Positions 14,421 through 20,440 of a DNA stretch of 22,337 nt are shown here, one piece after another; position 1 is the first letter of the stretch, and each line of letters starts with the position of its first letter. The notes below the pieces were generated by a model. It saw only the letters and a list, made by a program, of their open reading frames with translations, was not told the origin of the DNA and made no database searches. This DNA is from Microcaldota archaeon. GTDB taxonomy: Archaea > Micrarchaeota > Micrarchaeia > Anstonellales > Bilamarchaeaceae. Location: assembly GCA_013425425.1 (NCBI GenBank), contig JACCLJ010000057.1, positions 1 through 22,337 of the forward strand, written 5' to 3'. Both the position numbers and the translations under genes were made by a program.

Positions 14421-15701
14421 TTAAATATTCTGTTTCTTCACCTCACTCCCATCCGGGCTTCTTATGTGTTTCACAATATAAAACACAACAATTATAAGTA
14501 TTACTCCAATTGCTATGTAAAAAAGTGGTATTTGCTGATCTATTTCCCCAGCCGGCGGTGGGGTTTCACCGCCATCCCCCTCTTCCTCTGTTACGAATTT
14601 GCCGGTGCGCGTCACAATGTTGCCGGTGCTGTCCCGGACCTCTATTTTGAACTCTATTATCTTTCCCGCTTCCATCTCGGGGAAATCGCTGACGAAGCTG
14701 TCCACTCCGGCAACGAATGTCGTTGCACTCGTCCACTGCGGAATGCCGTCGGCTGGCAGGATCCTATAGCTTATCCTTATCGAATTAACATCTATCCCGC
14801 TTGCGTATTCCCCATTATCCGCCACGCTTATGGTAAGCCTCGGCCTTTTGCCGATGGTTGTCGTGCTCAGGCTTTCTATCGTGGGCGGATGGGTATCGAA
14901 GGCGACAATGCTCTCGTTTTCCATCGCAGGGAACATGGTGATTTCCTGGTCTATGCCCATGTAACTTAGATTTGCGACAACAGTGTCGCCAAAGACGTCG
15001 CCCGTTTCGTAATGCCCGCCCGCCATGGTCAGCGTCTGCCCGAATATCGTAAGCGTCGCGTCAACGGGCAGGCCCTGGTCGTCCACGGCGTCGATGCTTA
15101 TGGAATGCTTCTGCAGCACCACCTCGTATTCCGTGTCGTTGGTCACGAGTATGTTTCCGCCTTGTTTTCCTTTGTAGTATGATACGAGATAGCCGACAAG
15201 CCCCGGAGGCGCAAAGAAATCCACCCTCCCATACTCATCGGTAATCTTGGTTGCGTCTGCTACCGTTGCGGTCGCATTCGCAAGCGGCCTCCCGTGCTGG
15301 TCGTTGACCTGCATCCTGATCGGATAAACGTTCAGAGCCAAATCAACCGGCGACCCGTGCGCATCCGCTTCGATGGTCTGCGTCGCCTTTGCCGTCCCTA
15401 TGCTCGTATTTATCCATATCGTGCAGTCTATCTTTCTCGTTTCCGTCCCCTGGTTCGCAAGGGTGTAATGCCTTGTGCCGTTCTCATCAGTCGGCATCGG
15501 CTCGGTTGTGAAATATTGTTCTCCGAACGATGCCCCCCTGTCGAATTTAACCTGCACAAGCGCGCCGTCCACCGGCCGCAACTTGGCGTCGAGCACGCGG
15601 ACATCGAAGGAATCGGTGTAGCCCCTGCAGTCCGCCTCTGCTGCTGCGGCGAATTGCACGAGAAAAATGAATAATAATGATGTTGTAAACAGATGTTTCA
15701 T
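14421..15701 (-). CDS. Secreted, C-terminally membrane-anchored surface protein with beta-sandwich domains
   Basis: 426 residues. A signal peptide spans about 1-20 (MKHLFTTSLLFIFLVQFAAA) and a single TM helix lies near the C-terminus (IPLFYIAIGVILIIVVFYIV), followed by a short basic tail facing the cytoplasm. Between them lie beta-rich modules. Around 125-200 are units of the type VNDQHGRPLANATATV and DEYGRVDFFAPPG, which resemble carboxypeptidase-regulatory-like (CarboxypepD_reg) domains, followed by a similar DDQGLPVDATLTI segment. About 270-375 is an Ig/FN3-like domain (RPRLTISVADNGEY). Several N-glycosylation sequons (NTS, NAT, NDT, NLS, NES) and a Pro/Gly/Glu linker before the TM fit an exposed envelope protein. 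It appears to be monocistronic. The promoter is the TTTATAAAA at 15725. Ligand or partner unknown. Confidence 0.85.
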   Translation of the reverse strand: MKHLFTTSLLFIFLVQFAAAAEADCRGYTDSFDVRVLDAKLRPVDGALVQVKFDRGASFGEQYFTTEPMPTDENGTRHYTLANQGTETRKIDCTIWINTSIGTAKATQTIEADAHGSPVDLALNVYPIRMQVNDQHGRPLANATATVADATKITDEYGRVDFFAPPGLVGYLVSYYKGKQGGNILVTNDTEYEVVLQKHSISIDAVDDQGLPVDATLTIFGQTLTMAGGHYETGDVFGDTVVANLSYMGIDQEITMFPAMENESIVAFDTHPPTIESLSTTTIGKRPRLTISVADNGEYASGIDVNSIRISYRILPADGIPQWTSATTFVAGVDSFVSDFPEMEAGKIIEFKIEVRDSTGNIVTRTGKFVTEEEGDGGETPPPAGEIDQQIPLFYIAIGVILIIVVFYIVKHIRSPDGSEVKKQNI

Positions 15702-15724
15702 GTATAGGACTTAAACCATTAACC

Positions 15725-15733
15725 TTTATAAAA
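15725..15733. promoter_or_regulatory. Symmetric TATA between the surface protein gene and tRNA-Ala
   Basis: TTTATAAAA is centred 27 bases from the surface-protein ATG (minus strand, likely leaderless) and about 39 bases from the tRNA-Ala 5' end (plus strand). It may serve both, with a short leader on the tRNA. Confidence 0.5.
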
Positions 15734-15782
15734 CTCCTGCATAAATTCCAAGAATACATCTTAGTTCGGGCTCATAGCTCAG

Positions 15783-15810
15783 AATCTGCCGGTTTCCGGT
15801 AGATGAGCAG
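15783..15810 (+). other. tRNA-Ala intron 1 (D-loop, after position 15)
   Basis: The exon GCTC (15777-15780) pairs with intron GAGC (15805-15808) as a 4-bp central helix. A 3-base bulge AGA (15781-15783) is followed by a 9-bp inner hairpin 15784-15792/15796-15804 with loop TTT and one G.T pair. The second bulge AGC is at 15809-15811. Cutting each bulge between its second and third base removes 28 bases. The intron thus carries a decoy copy of the D-stem 3' strand. Confidence 0.7.
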
Positions 15811-15853
15811 CAGTAGAGCGCGCGATTCGCATTCGCGAGGCCGGGGGTGCGAA

Positions 15854-15894
15854 ACCTCTGAACTGCGTTCAGAATTGAACGCCAGAGGCGTTTA
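15854..15894 (+). other. tRNA-Ala intron 2 (T-loop, 59/60)
   Basis: The outer helix is the T-stem GGGGG/CCCCC. The central helix is TGCG (15848-15851) with CGTT (15889-15892), which has one T-T mismatch. Bulges are AAA (15852-15854) and TAT (15893-15895). Inner stems are CCTCTG/CAGAGG and a perfect 7-bp GCGTTCA/TGAACGC hairpin with a GAAT loop. Cutting both bulges after the second base yields the 7-base T-loop TGCGAAT. Confidence 0.72.
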
Positions 15895-15908
15895 TCCCCC
15901 TGAGTCCA

Positions 15909-15923
15909 TTTTTTTTTCTTTTT
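15909..15923 (+). terminator. Oligo-T terminator after tRNA-Ala
   Basis: Nine T, one C and five T directly follow the discriminator base, the usual archaeal termination signal. It overlaps the end of convergent pus10. Confidence 0.6.
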
Positions 15924-17019
15924 ATTCCATCGTCTCTCTCAGGAATCCATCCTCTATTTTCACGACCTTCAGCGAGACGCAGCCGGCCTTCATGCCGAGA
16001 ATAGACGAAAAACTGGGCCGCGTCCTTTCGTTGTCGCCGGTGATGAGCTCCTTGATGTATGTTCCGGCTTCCGTTTCTATCCTGAATGCCGCCTTCTTCC
16101 CCTTACTTGAAATCAGTTTTATCCTGAGTATCTTTCTTCTTCTCGTAAGTATTGCCCTCCTATGCGCAACGCGCTCGGGCGTCAGCTGCTCTATAGTTTT
16201 CCCCCCAAGCGAAAGGATGGCATCAACCTGCTCTTTGCCGGGTTCCTTTTCGAATTCCACTTCGGCTTCATATTCCTTGTCGAAATGCGATGCAGCCACA
16301 AGCTCGACGGCGCCGCGCTTCACGATTTTCAAATCGCTTACGGCAACCTCCTTTCCCTCCGCTATCCCCTTCGCTATTTTTCCGAGGTCCGGCTTCCTGC
16401 TCTTTGCTGCAGCCATCTGCATCACGAACGGCCTTCCCGCAGTAGTGACGACGTCTATATCCTCCCGCCCGGATGCATGCATGCTGTAATCCCCGGCCCC
16501 AGTCTCCCCTTTCATCACTTCGCCGATTTTCTCCTCCACCGATTCATACATCTTGCCCTTCCCTTCGCACTTTTTGCATCCTTTGCCGTTGCATTCGGTG
16601 CATTTCCATCTCGACTGCGATATGCCTGCAACGAGCTTCTCGTACCTTCCGAAAATGAAAAGGTCGTTGGGCTCTGCCGTCACTTCGCCCTTTTCGATGT
16701 CGAAAACAATCCTGACATCCCCGTCCGTGTCCGGCCTTGCGCCTGTTTTTTTGCCGAGCGCCCTGCCCGCGTGGCGGTTCGCATATGTCTTTATGCTCTC
16801 GCATCCTTCGAGGCGGGAATCCCACAGCCGTTCCTCGCGCTCAAGCCATTTTTTAGGAATAACGGTGGATATGGAGAACGAGGAATCCGGTGCGATTTTT
16901 TCCGCGGCCTTTTCAATGAGCGAATCCATCTTTCCGAATTTGCCTTCGCAAAGGAAACAATCCCCTTCAGTAAAACTGTTCCTGTTTGCACTATTGCAGA
17001 ATTTGCATAAGGTCGTCAT
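15922..17019 (-). CDS. pus10: tRNA pseudouridine synthase Pus10
   Basis: Archaeal enzyme family that makes pseudouridine at tRNA positions 54 and 55. 365 residues, slightly short for the family. The N-terminal zinc-binding cysteines C5, C8, C21 and C24 form the THUMP-associated zinc region. A second cysteine cluster, CTECNGKGCKKC (C140, C143, C148, C151), follows the typical FGRYEKLVAGISQSRW segment. The catalytic motif HASGREDIDV is at 181-190, with D187 as the likely nucleophile, followed by TAGRPFVMQ. The C-terminal motif GTYIKELITGDNERTRPS (319-336) is characteristic. The gene is third in an operon after two small unknown genes, 12 bases behind the second. Its 3' end meets tRNA-Ala, which unusually lacks U55. 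Confidence 0.93.
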   Translation of the reverse strand: MTTLCKFCNSANRNSFTEGDCFLCEGKFGKMDSLIEKAAEKIAPDSSFSISTVIPKKWLEREERLWDSRLEGCESIKTYANRHAGRALGKKTGARPDTDGDVRIVFDIEKGEVTAEPNDLFIFGRYEKLVAGISQSRWKCTECNGKGCKKCEGKGKMYESVEEKIGEVMKGETGAGDYSMHASGREDIDVVTTAGRPFVMQMAAAKSRKPDLGKIAKGIAEGKEVAVSDLKIVKRGAVELVAASHFDKEYEAEVEFEKEPGKEQVDAILSLGGKTIEQLTPERVAHRRAILTRRRKILRIKLISSKGKKAAFRIETEAGTYIKELITGDNERTRPSFSSILGMKAGCVSLKVVKIEDGFLRETME

Positions 17020-17031
17020 CAGAATTCACTT

Positions 17032-17373
17032 TTACATCGGAATTTCCCTGTGGGGCTCGGAGGGCAGGGAGTGCTTTATCCTATAGCCATCCAAAATGAG
17101 GCTTGCCCTTTTTATCTTCGCGATCCTGCCCGAGCCGGATTTCGATTCAAGAAGCTTCTCAACGTAAATGCCGAAATCAGCAAGCGTCGATGTTCCGTTC
17201 TGGCTCATGTACTGCAGGACTTCCACGACAAGTTCCCGTCCCTTGTCATCGCTTCCCCAGACGCTGAGGGCGAGTGCGACCTGGTTTATGAAATGCGCTT
17301 TATCGGTTTCGCTCATCAGCTTCCATCTGTCTACTATTTTCGCCTTTATGCCAGCGCCAAGCTCTTCAATCAT
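17032..17373 (-). CDS. Small helical protein, unknown (operon with pus10)
   Basis: 113 residues, mostly helical (ADFGIYVEKLLESK and similar), with a basic segment RIAKIKRASLI and a polar C-terminus. No family recognised. The ATG directly follows the TAA of the 112-residue gene with zero spacing and has a purine-rich GGAGGGG site within the upstream gene. It precedes pus10 by 12 bases, so the three genes are probably one transcript. The context suggests, but does not prove, a role connected to RNA or translation. Confidence 0.75.
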   Translation of the reverse strand: MIEELGAGIKAKIVDRWKLMSETDKAHFINQVALALSVWGSDDKGRELVVEVLQYMSQNGTSTLADFGIYVEKLLESKSGSGRIAKIKRASLILDGYRIKHSLPSEPHREIPM

Positions 17374-17712
17374 TTACTTCCCCTCCTTCACCCATCTCTT
17401 CATGTTCGGAGCCGTGCCCTTTGTCGCTGCGTCCTCCAGAATCGAGCCGAGGTTCATCGCAGAGGTTATCGCATCCTCCCTCTTTGTCGGGACTTCCTTT
17501 TTCACTATGCTGGCAAAGGAAACCTCCCCTCCCGTTTTAACCGGGGTCTTTTTGGCGATGGCGATGTTGGTGAGTTCCGCAAGGTAGCCCGGCTTGGTCG
17601 TCTTCCCTTCCTTTATGAGTTTGCTTGCCCTGCTGTATATCTCATCAAGGACCTTGTTGAAGTCGGTCTTTTCCTCTTCCTCTTTTTTCTTGAGAACGTT
17701 TTCGCGGGCCAT
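17374..17712 (-). CDS. Small charged protein, unknown (operon with pus10)
   Basis: 112 residues. It has a strongly charged N-terminus (VLKKKEEEEKTDFNKV), then helices and a flexible threonine/lysine-rich middle (KKTPVKTGGEVSF). No family recognised and no TM segments. The ATG follows GGTGAAAGG, a fair ribosome site. The promoter is the TTTTATAAA at 17743-17751, shared with the divergent 132-residue gene. It abuts the next gene with no gap and heads the pus10 operon. Confidence 0.75.
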   Translation of the reverse strand: MARENVLKKKEEEEKTDFNKVLDEIYSRASKLIKEGKTTKPGYLAELTNIAIAKKTPVKTGGEVSFASIVKKEVPTKREDAITSAMNLGSILEDAATKGTAPNMKRWVKEGK

Positions 17713-17742
17713 CCTTTCACCGATTTTTTTATCTCAGGAATA

Positions 17743-17751
17743 TTTTATAAA
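17743..17751. promoter_or_regulatory. Shared symmetric TATA in the 17713-17773 divergent gap
   Basis: TTTTATAAA is centred 27 bases before ATG 17774 (plus, leaderless) and about 35 bases before ATG 17712 (minus). It is the only TATA-like element in the 61-base gap. Confidence 0.55.
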
Positions 17752-17773
17752 CGCTTTGCAGCATCATAAAATC

Positions 17774-18172
17774 ATGGAAGCGAATTTTAACGAGGATGCC
17801 ATCCTCTGGCTCAGGAAAAGCGGGTTTAGCGAGGACGAAATGGAGGCTGCAAGAAAATCCGTTGCGGCCGCCCATAAGCATTTCGTGGCCGGCAGGGAGA
17901 GTGCCATAACGCTGCCAAAGGGAACCGCGGACAAGGTCGCCGCAGTCGTATACGCGATACTCTCGAATACGGACATGGGGGGCAGGCCGACCGGATTTCA
18001 GAAAAACGGCCTTATAGACATCGGCGACGACGCGAGGAAGACCTTCGGCGAAGAGATGGAGATAGGGGAATTCGAGGATGTCCTGAAGCGGATAAGCAAG
18101 ATAAAACTCGGAAGGAGCTGCTCTGACCCGAGAACAAGGACAAGCATCGTCAAAAACGAAAGGCATGTTTAA
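17774..18172 (+). CDS. 132-residue protein, unknown
   Basis: It begins MEANFNEDAILWLRKSGF. The helical first half has FSEDEMEAARKS and KHFVAGRESAITLPKG. A central hydrophobic helix (DKVAAVVYAIL) is followed by a Gly-rich turn and a basic C-terminus (SCSDPRTRTSIVKNERHV). Upstream in-frame codons exist back to 17594, but ATG 17774 is correctly placed for a leaderless message from the TATA at 17743, and the upstream stretch overlaps the opposite gene. The 3' end overlaps convergent acyP by 4 bases. No family recognised and no signal peptide. Confidence 0.7.
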   Translation: MEANFNEDAILWLRKSGFSEDEMEAARKSVAAAHKHFVAGRESAITLPKGTADKVAAVVYAILSNTDMGGRPTGFQKNGLIDIGDDARKTFGEEMEIGEFEDVLKRISKIKLGRSCSDPRTRTSIVKNERHV

Positions 18173-18450
18173 ACCGTGGGCCTTGCCGAGAAACCGCTGA
18201 ATTCACCGGCAGGTTTTTCCCACCCGTATTTTACTTCATCTACACGCGCAGCCCCCGGGCCCTTCCTGCACCATGAAAGCAGTTCCTCCAATTTTTCCTT
18301 TTCCCCTTCTGCAACAATCTCGACGCTTCCGTCGCTCCTGTTTCTCACCCAGCCGGAAAGCCCAAGCCCGTTGGCCTCGCTTACGGAATTCGAACGGAAG
18401 AAAACGCCCTGGACATCCCCGTAAACGAAAATGCGGATCCGCGCGTTCAT
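18169..18450 (-). CDS. acyP: Acylphosphatase
   Basis: Small cytoplasmic enzyme that hydrolyses acyl phosphates. 93 residues, the usual length. The substrate-binding loop GDVQGVFFR carries catalytic R19, and GWVRNRSDGSVE carries catalytic N37. It begins 1 base after the translin homologue on the same strand, so they are co-transcribed. The 3' end overlaps the convergent 132-residue gene by 4 bases. The call is secure from both signatures. Confidence 0.95.
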   Translation of the reverse strand: MNARIRIFVYGDVQGVFFRSNSVSEANGLGLSGWVRNRSDGSVEIVAEGEKEKLEELLSWCRKGPGAARVDEVKYGWEKPAGEFSGFSARPTV

Positions 18451-18451
18451 C

Positions 18452-19003
18452 CTACAGCAGCTCTCCCCTCGCCTGCTCTATCTGGATTCTTGCGACATCC
18501 TGCTTTCTCCTGAATTCCGGAAGGACGGCATTTGAGAAACGCAGCGGGAGAAGCTCGTCGTATATCATTTCCATCATCCCGAAGTATTTTTCCGCGTCCT
18601 TCTTTTTTCCGTGCCTGAGCGCCTCGTACATCTCCCTTTTCAGCTCGCCCGTGGCGTCAAGAAGGCCGTTCAGGTAAGGTATCTCGCCCATTTTCATCTC
18701 TTTGAAGGACAGGATCTTCCCGCTTTCAACCGCGGAAAAAACTATCCTCGCTTCCGCATACTCCTGGAGGATGTGATTAAGCTGGGCGGGGAATTCATCC
18801 GAGTATTTCGCTATCCCGGCAATGCCTTTTTCGGCTTCCGCAAGCTGCTTCTTCGCCTCCTTCATGTCCTTCGCGTGTATCGCCTTTATTGCATTCGAGC
18901 ATGAGCGCACCACGGTCCTGCTCTTCGCAAGGACGTTGTCCATCTGGTTCTCCTTTTCCATCAGGGTTTTTTCTATTTCCTTCATGCCTAGTTCAAGTGC
19001 CAT
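18452..19003 (-). CDS. Translin-family RNA-binding protein
   Basis: 183 residues, all helical, matching archaeal translin/TRAX homologues (COG2178 type). Conserved segments include QEYAEARIVFSAVESGK, YLNGLLDATGELKREMYEA, MMEMIYDELLPLRFSNAVL and EFRRKQDVARIQIEQAR. Eukaryotic translin/TRAX forms the C3PO nuclease, and archaeal homologues form similar octameric shells. Acidic residues (E in YAEAR, D in LLDATGE, E in MEMIYDE) lie at places used for metal in TRAX, but nuclease activity is not proven here. The ATG is about 27 bases from the shared TATA at 19023-19036, so it is probably leaderless. acyP follows. Confidence 0.88.
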   Translation of the reverse strand: MALELGMKEIEKTLMEKENQMDNVLAKSRTVVRSCSNAIKAIHAKDMKEAKKQLAEAEKGIAGIAKYSDEFPAQLNHILQEYAEARIVFSAVESGKILSFKEMKMGEIPYLNGLLDATGELKREMYEALRHGKKKDAEKYFGMMEMIYDELLPLRFSNAVLPEFRRKQDVARIQIEQARGELL

Positions 19004-19021
19004 GGTTAAATCTCAAAGTCC

Positions 19022-19036
19022 AAATTTTTAAATTTG
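19022..19036. promoter_or_regulatory. Shared TATA region for the translin homologue (minus) and pyrH (plus)
   Basis: AAATTTTTAAATTT is nearly palindromic, centred 26 bases from the translin ATG and 35 bases from the pyrH ATG. pyrH also has GGTGA at 19055-19059. Confidence 0.5.
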
Positions 19037-19063
19037 CCCTTCCCATAGCCTTTCGGTGAAATC

Positions 19064-19741
19064 ATGCGCGTCGTTCTTTCAATCGGAGGAAGCTCCATAA
19101 ACCCGGAAGGAAAGCCGGATATCGAATTTCTCAGGAAAATGGCGAAAATGCTTAAGGAAAGCAAGCACGAGTTCGGGATAGTCACGGGCGGTGGAAGCAT
19201 TGCGCGCGCATATGCGAACGCCGCAAGGGAGCTCGGCGCGGGCGAATACGATGCGGATTCCATCGCAATCGTTTCAACAAAACAGAATGCGCATATAGTA
19301 ATCGCCGCGCTTGGAGGCGCCGCGCATCCGAACGTGCCCGCGACATTCGAACAAGCAAGGACTGCGTTCGATGGGCATAAGGCCGTTGTAATGGGCGGGA
19401 CGATTCCCGGGATAACCACGGATTCGGATTCCGCATTGCTTGCAGAGGCAATCGGAGCAAAGAGGCTCGTGAACATAAGCAACGTCGAGGGCATATTCGA
19501 CAGCGACCCGAGGAAGAACCCGAATGCGAAGAAATTCGCCACGCTCAGCTACGACCAGCTCATAGCGCTGGCAGCGGAAAGCGACAAGAGAACGGCGGGC
19601 ACGCATTTCGTCTTCGACATGCTGGCATGCAAGTTAATCGCGCGCTCAAAAATAGAAACGCACTTCGTTTCATGCAGGAACATGAAAGACATCGCTGAAG
19701 CTATAGAAGGCAAAAAACACGGCGGAACTGTAGTGCGATGA
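19064..19741 (+). CDS. pyrH: UMP kinase, archaeal type
   Basis: Phosphorylates UMP to UDP in pyrimidine nucleotide synthesis. 225 residues, the typical archaeal length. The amino-acid-kinase fold is visible: phosphate loop VLSIGGSSI at the start, FGIVTGGGSIARAYANAA (37-54), GHKAVVMGGTIPGITTDSDS (a substrate and nucleotide loop) and LVNISNVEGIFDSDPR (the metal/ATP region), ending in the usual THFVFDMLACKLIARSKI-like helix. Ribosome site GGTGA lies 4 bases before the ATG. The gene stands alone, divergent from the translin homologue and convergent with the toxin gene. Confidence 0.94.
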   Translation: MRVVLSIGGSSINPEGKPDIEFLRKMAKMLKESKHEFGIVTGGGSIARAYANAARELGAGEYDADSIAIVSTKQNAHIVIAALGGAAHPNVPATFEQARTAFDGHKAVVMGGTIPGITTDSDSALLAEAIGAKRLVNISNVEGIFDSDPRKNPNAKKFATLSYDQLIALAAESDKRTAGTHFVFDMLACKLIARSKIETHFVSCRNMKDIAEAIEGKKHGGTVVR

Positions 19742-19762
19742 CTCTCGTCTGCATTCGCCCCG

Positions 19763-20104
19763 TTAATACCCAAATCTGCGTTCGTACTCTTTATGGTCGA
19801 ACCACTCCAATACGACGCTCAAAATCGTGACCTGGTTTGCCCGGATCGTATAAATCAGTCTCCATCCGTCAGGAAGGTCATACTTCCATAAGTTATCGAT
19901 TTCATATTTTACGATGTAATCCTTCGGCCAAAACTTTTTCGGAATTTTAATGCCGCAAAACGGGTCCTTCTTCAAATCGTCAAATGCTCTGTCGAGAAAC
20001 TCATATAAGTGTGGCTCTGCTCCCTTACCCCTTTTCAGTTCTTCAAAAGCTATTTTCAGTTTCTCATCTGCAAAGCCGACGAGTATATCCTTACTGGTTT
20101 TCAT
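19763..20104 (-). CDS. RelE/ParE-superfamily toxin
   Basis: 113 residues. After a helical N-terminal extension, the C-terminal half shows the RelE-type beta-sheet core (YEIDNLWKYDLPDGWRLIY, then VTILSVVLEWFDHKEYERRF), a pattern common in archaeal type II toxins that act on translating mRNA. Its ATG overlaps the stop of the upstream small gene by 4 bases, the classic toxin-antitoxin arrangement with the antitoxin first. Charged residues typical of active RelE (R and K late in the protein, Y near the end) are present, but activity cannot be judged from sequence. The 3' end faces pyrH. Confidence 0.82.
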   Translation of the reverse strand: MKTSKDILVGFADEKLKIAFEELKRGKGAEPHLYEFLDRAFDDLKKDPFCGIKIPKKFWPKDYIVKYEIDNLWKYDLPDGWRLIYTIRANQVTILSVVLEWFDHKEYERRFGY

Positions 20105-20385
20105 CTAATCACCAGATTTTTTTTCAGGACTTGTTCGACGCCCCTCGGATTCCATATCCAGACTATTTTTCCATCAATTTTATCTATGTGTATCTTGTTT
20201 GACCTTTCCAGATAATCCAATATCAGCAGGAAAGTCTGGTACATGATTTTCTTGGGAAGACCTCTGAGCAACTGGGCTTTATTCTGATATTCCTTTGCTT
20301 CTTTTATTGCCTCTTCGACCATTATCACCGTGTCTAGCCTTGGATAATGCAATACTTCCTGGACTGCATTTGCGTGCTGCCTCAT
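20101..20385 (-). CDS. Winged-helix antitoxin of the RelE-type pair
   Basis: 94 residues. Helical N-terminus (AVQEVLHYPRLDTVIMVEEA), then a winged-helix-like C-terminal half (KIMYQTFLLILDYLERSNKI, then a KIDGKIVWIW wing). Such proteins sit before RelE-like toxins in many archaea and probably bind both the toxin and the promoter. ATG 20385 has the strong ribosome site AGGTGAT at 20390-20396. The GTG at 20394 would sit inside this site, so it is rejected. Its promoter region is extremely AT-rich with repeated TTTATATAA, suitable as an autoregulatory operator. Confidence 0.72.
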   Translation of the reverse strand: MRQHANAVQEVLHYPRLDTVIMVEEAIKEAKEYQNKAQLLRGLPKKIMYQTFLLILDYLERSNKIHIDKIDGKIVWIWNPRGVEQVLKKNLVIR

Positions 20386-20395
20386 TCTTATCACC

Positions 20396-20430
20396 TATAT
20401 ATTTATATAATATATAAGTTTATATAACTA
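20396..20430 (-). promoter_or_regulatory. Promoter/possible operator of the toxin-antitoxin operon
   Basis: TTTATATAA (20402-20410), TATATAAG (20411-20418) and TTTATATAA (20419-20427) lie back to back. The outer 9-mers are direct repeats 17 bases apart, each containing the palindrome TTATATAA. This can hold the TATA box and adjacent sites for a winged-helix repressor dimer. Confidence 0.5.
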
Positions 20431-20440
20431 TCATTTTGCT

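Larger units (their letters stand above)
15768..15908 (+). tRNA. tRNA-Ala (CGC) with two introns (D-loop and T-loop)
   Basis: The acceptor GGGCTCA pairs with TGAGTCC and includes G3.U70, the alanine identity pair; discriminator A, no CCA. The D-stem is GCTC/GAGC (15777-15780/15816-15819). The anticodon arm CGCGA-TTCGCAT-TCGCG has anticodon CGC at 15828-15830. The variable loop is AGGCC and the T-stem GGGGG/CCCCC. Primary length is 141 and mature length 72 after removing 28 bases from the D-loop and 41 from the T-loop. The mature D-loop would be AGCAGTA (A at 18, G at 19) and the T-loop TGCGAAT (G at 55), both unusual. All stems are intact, so it is more likely a functional, unusual tRNA than a pseudogene. 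Confidence 0.82.

Noticed and set aside
14139..14969. 276-residue plus-strand ORF crossing two genes
   Set aside because: Runs antisense through the triple HTH gene, the gap and the surface protein gene. No coherent domain.
15768..15908. tRNA-Ala as a decayed pseudogene
   Set aside because: All stems pair, G3.U70 is kept, both insertions have BHB-like folds giving an exact 72-base product, and an oligo-T terminator follows. An unusual functional tRNA is more likely, though not proven.
16162..17010. 282-residue plus-strand ORF
   Set aside because: Antisense to pus10, which is clearly real.
17594..17773. Upstream extension of the 132-residue gene
   Set aside because: In frame, but it overlaps the opposite 112-residue gene and lies before the TATA placed correctly for ATG 17774.
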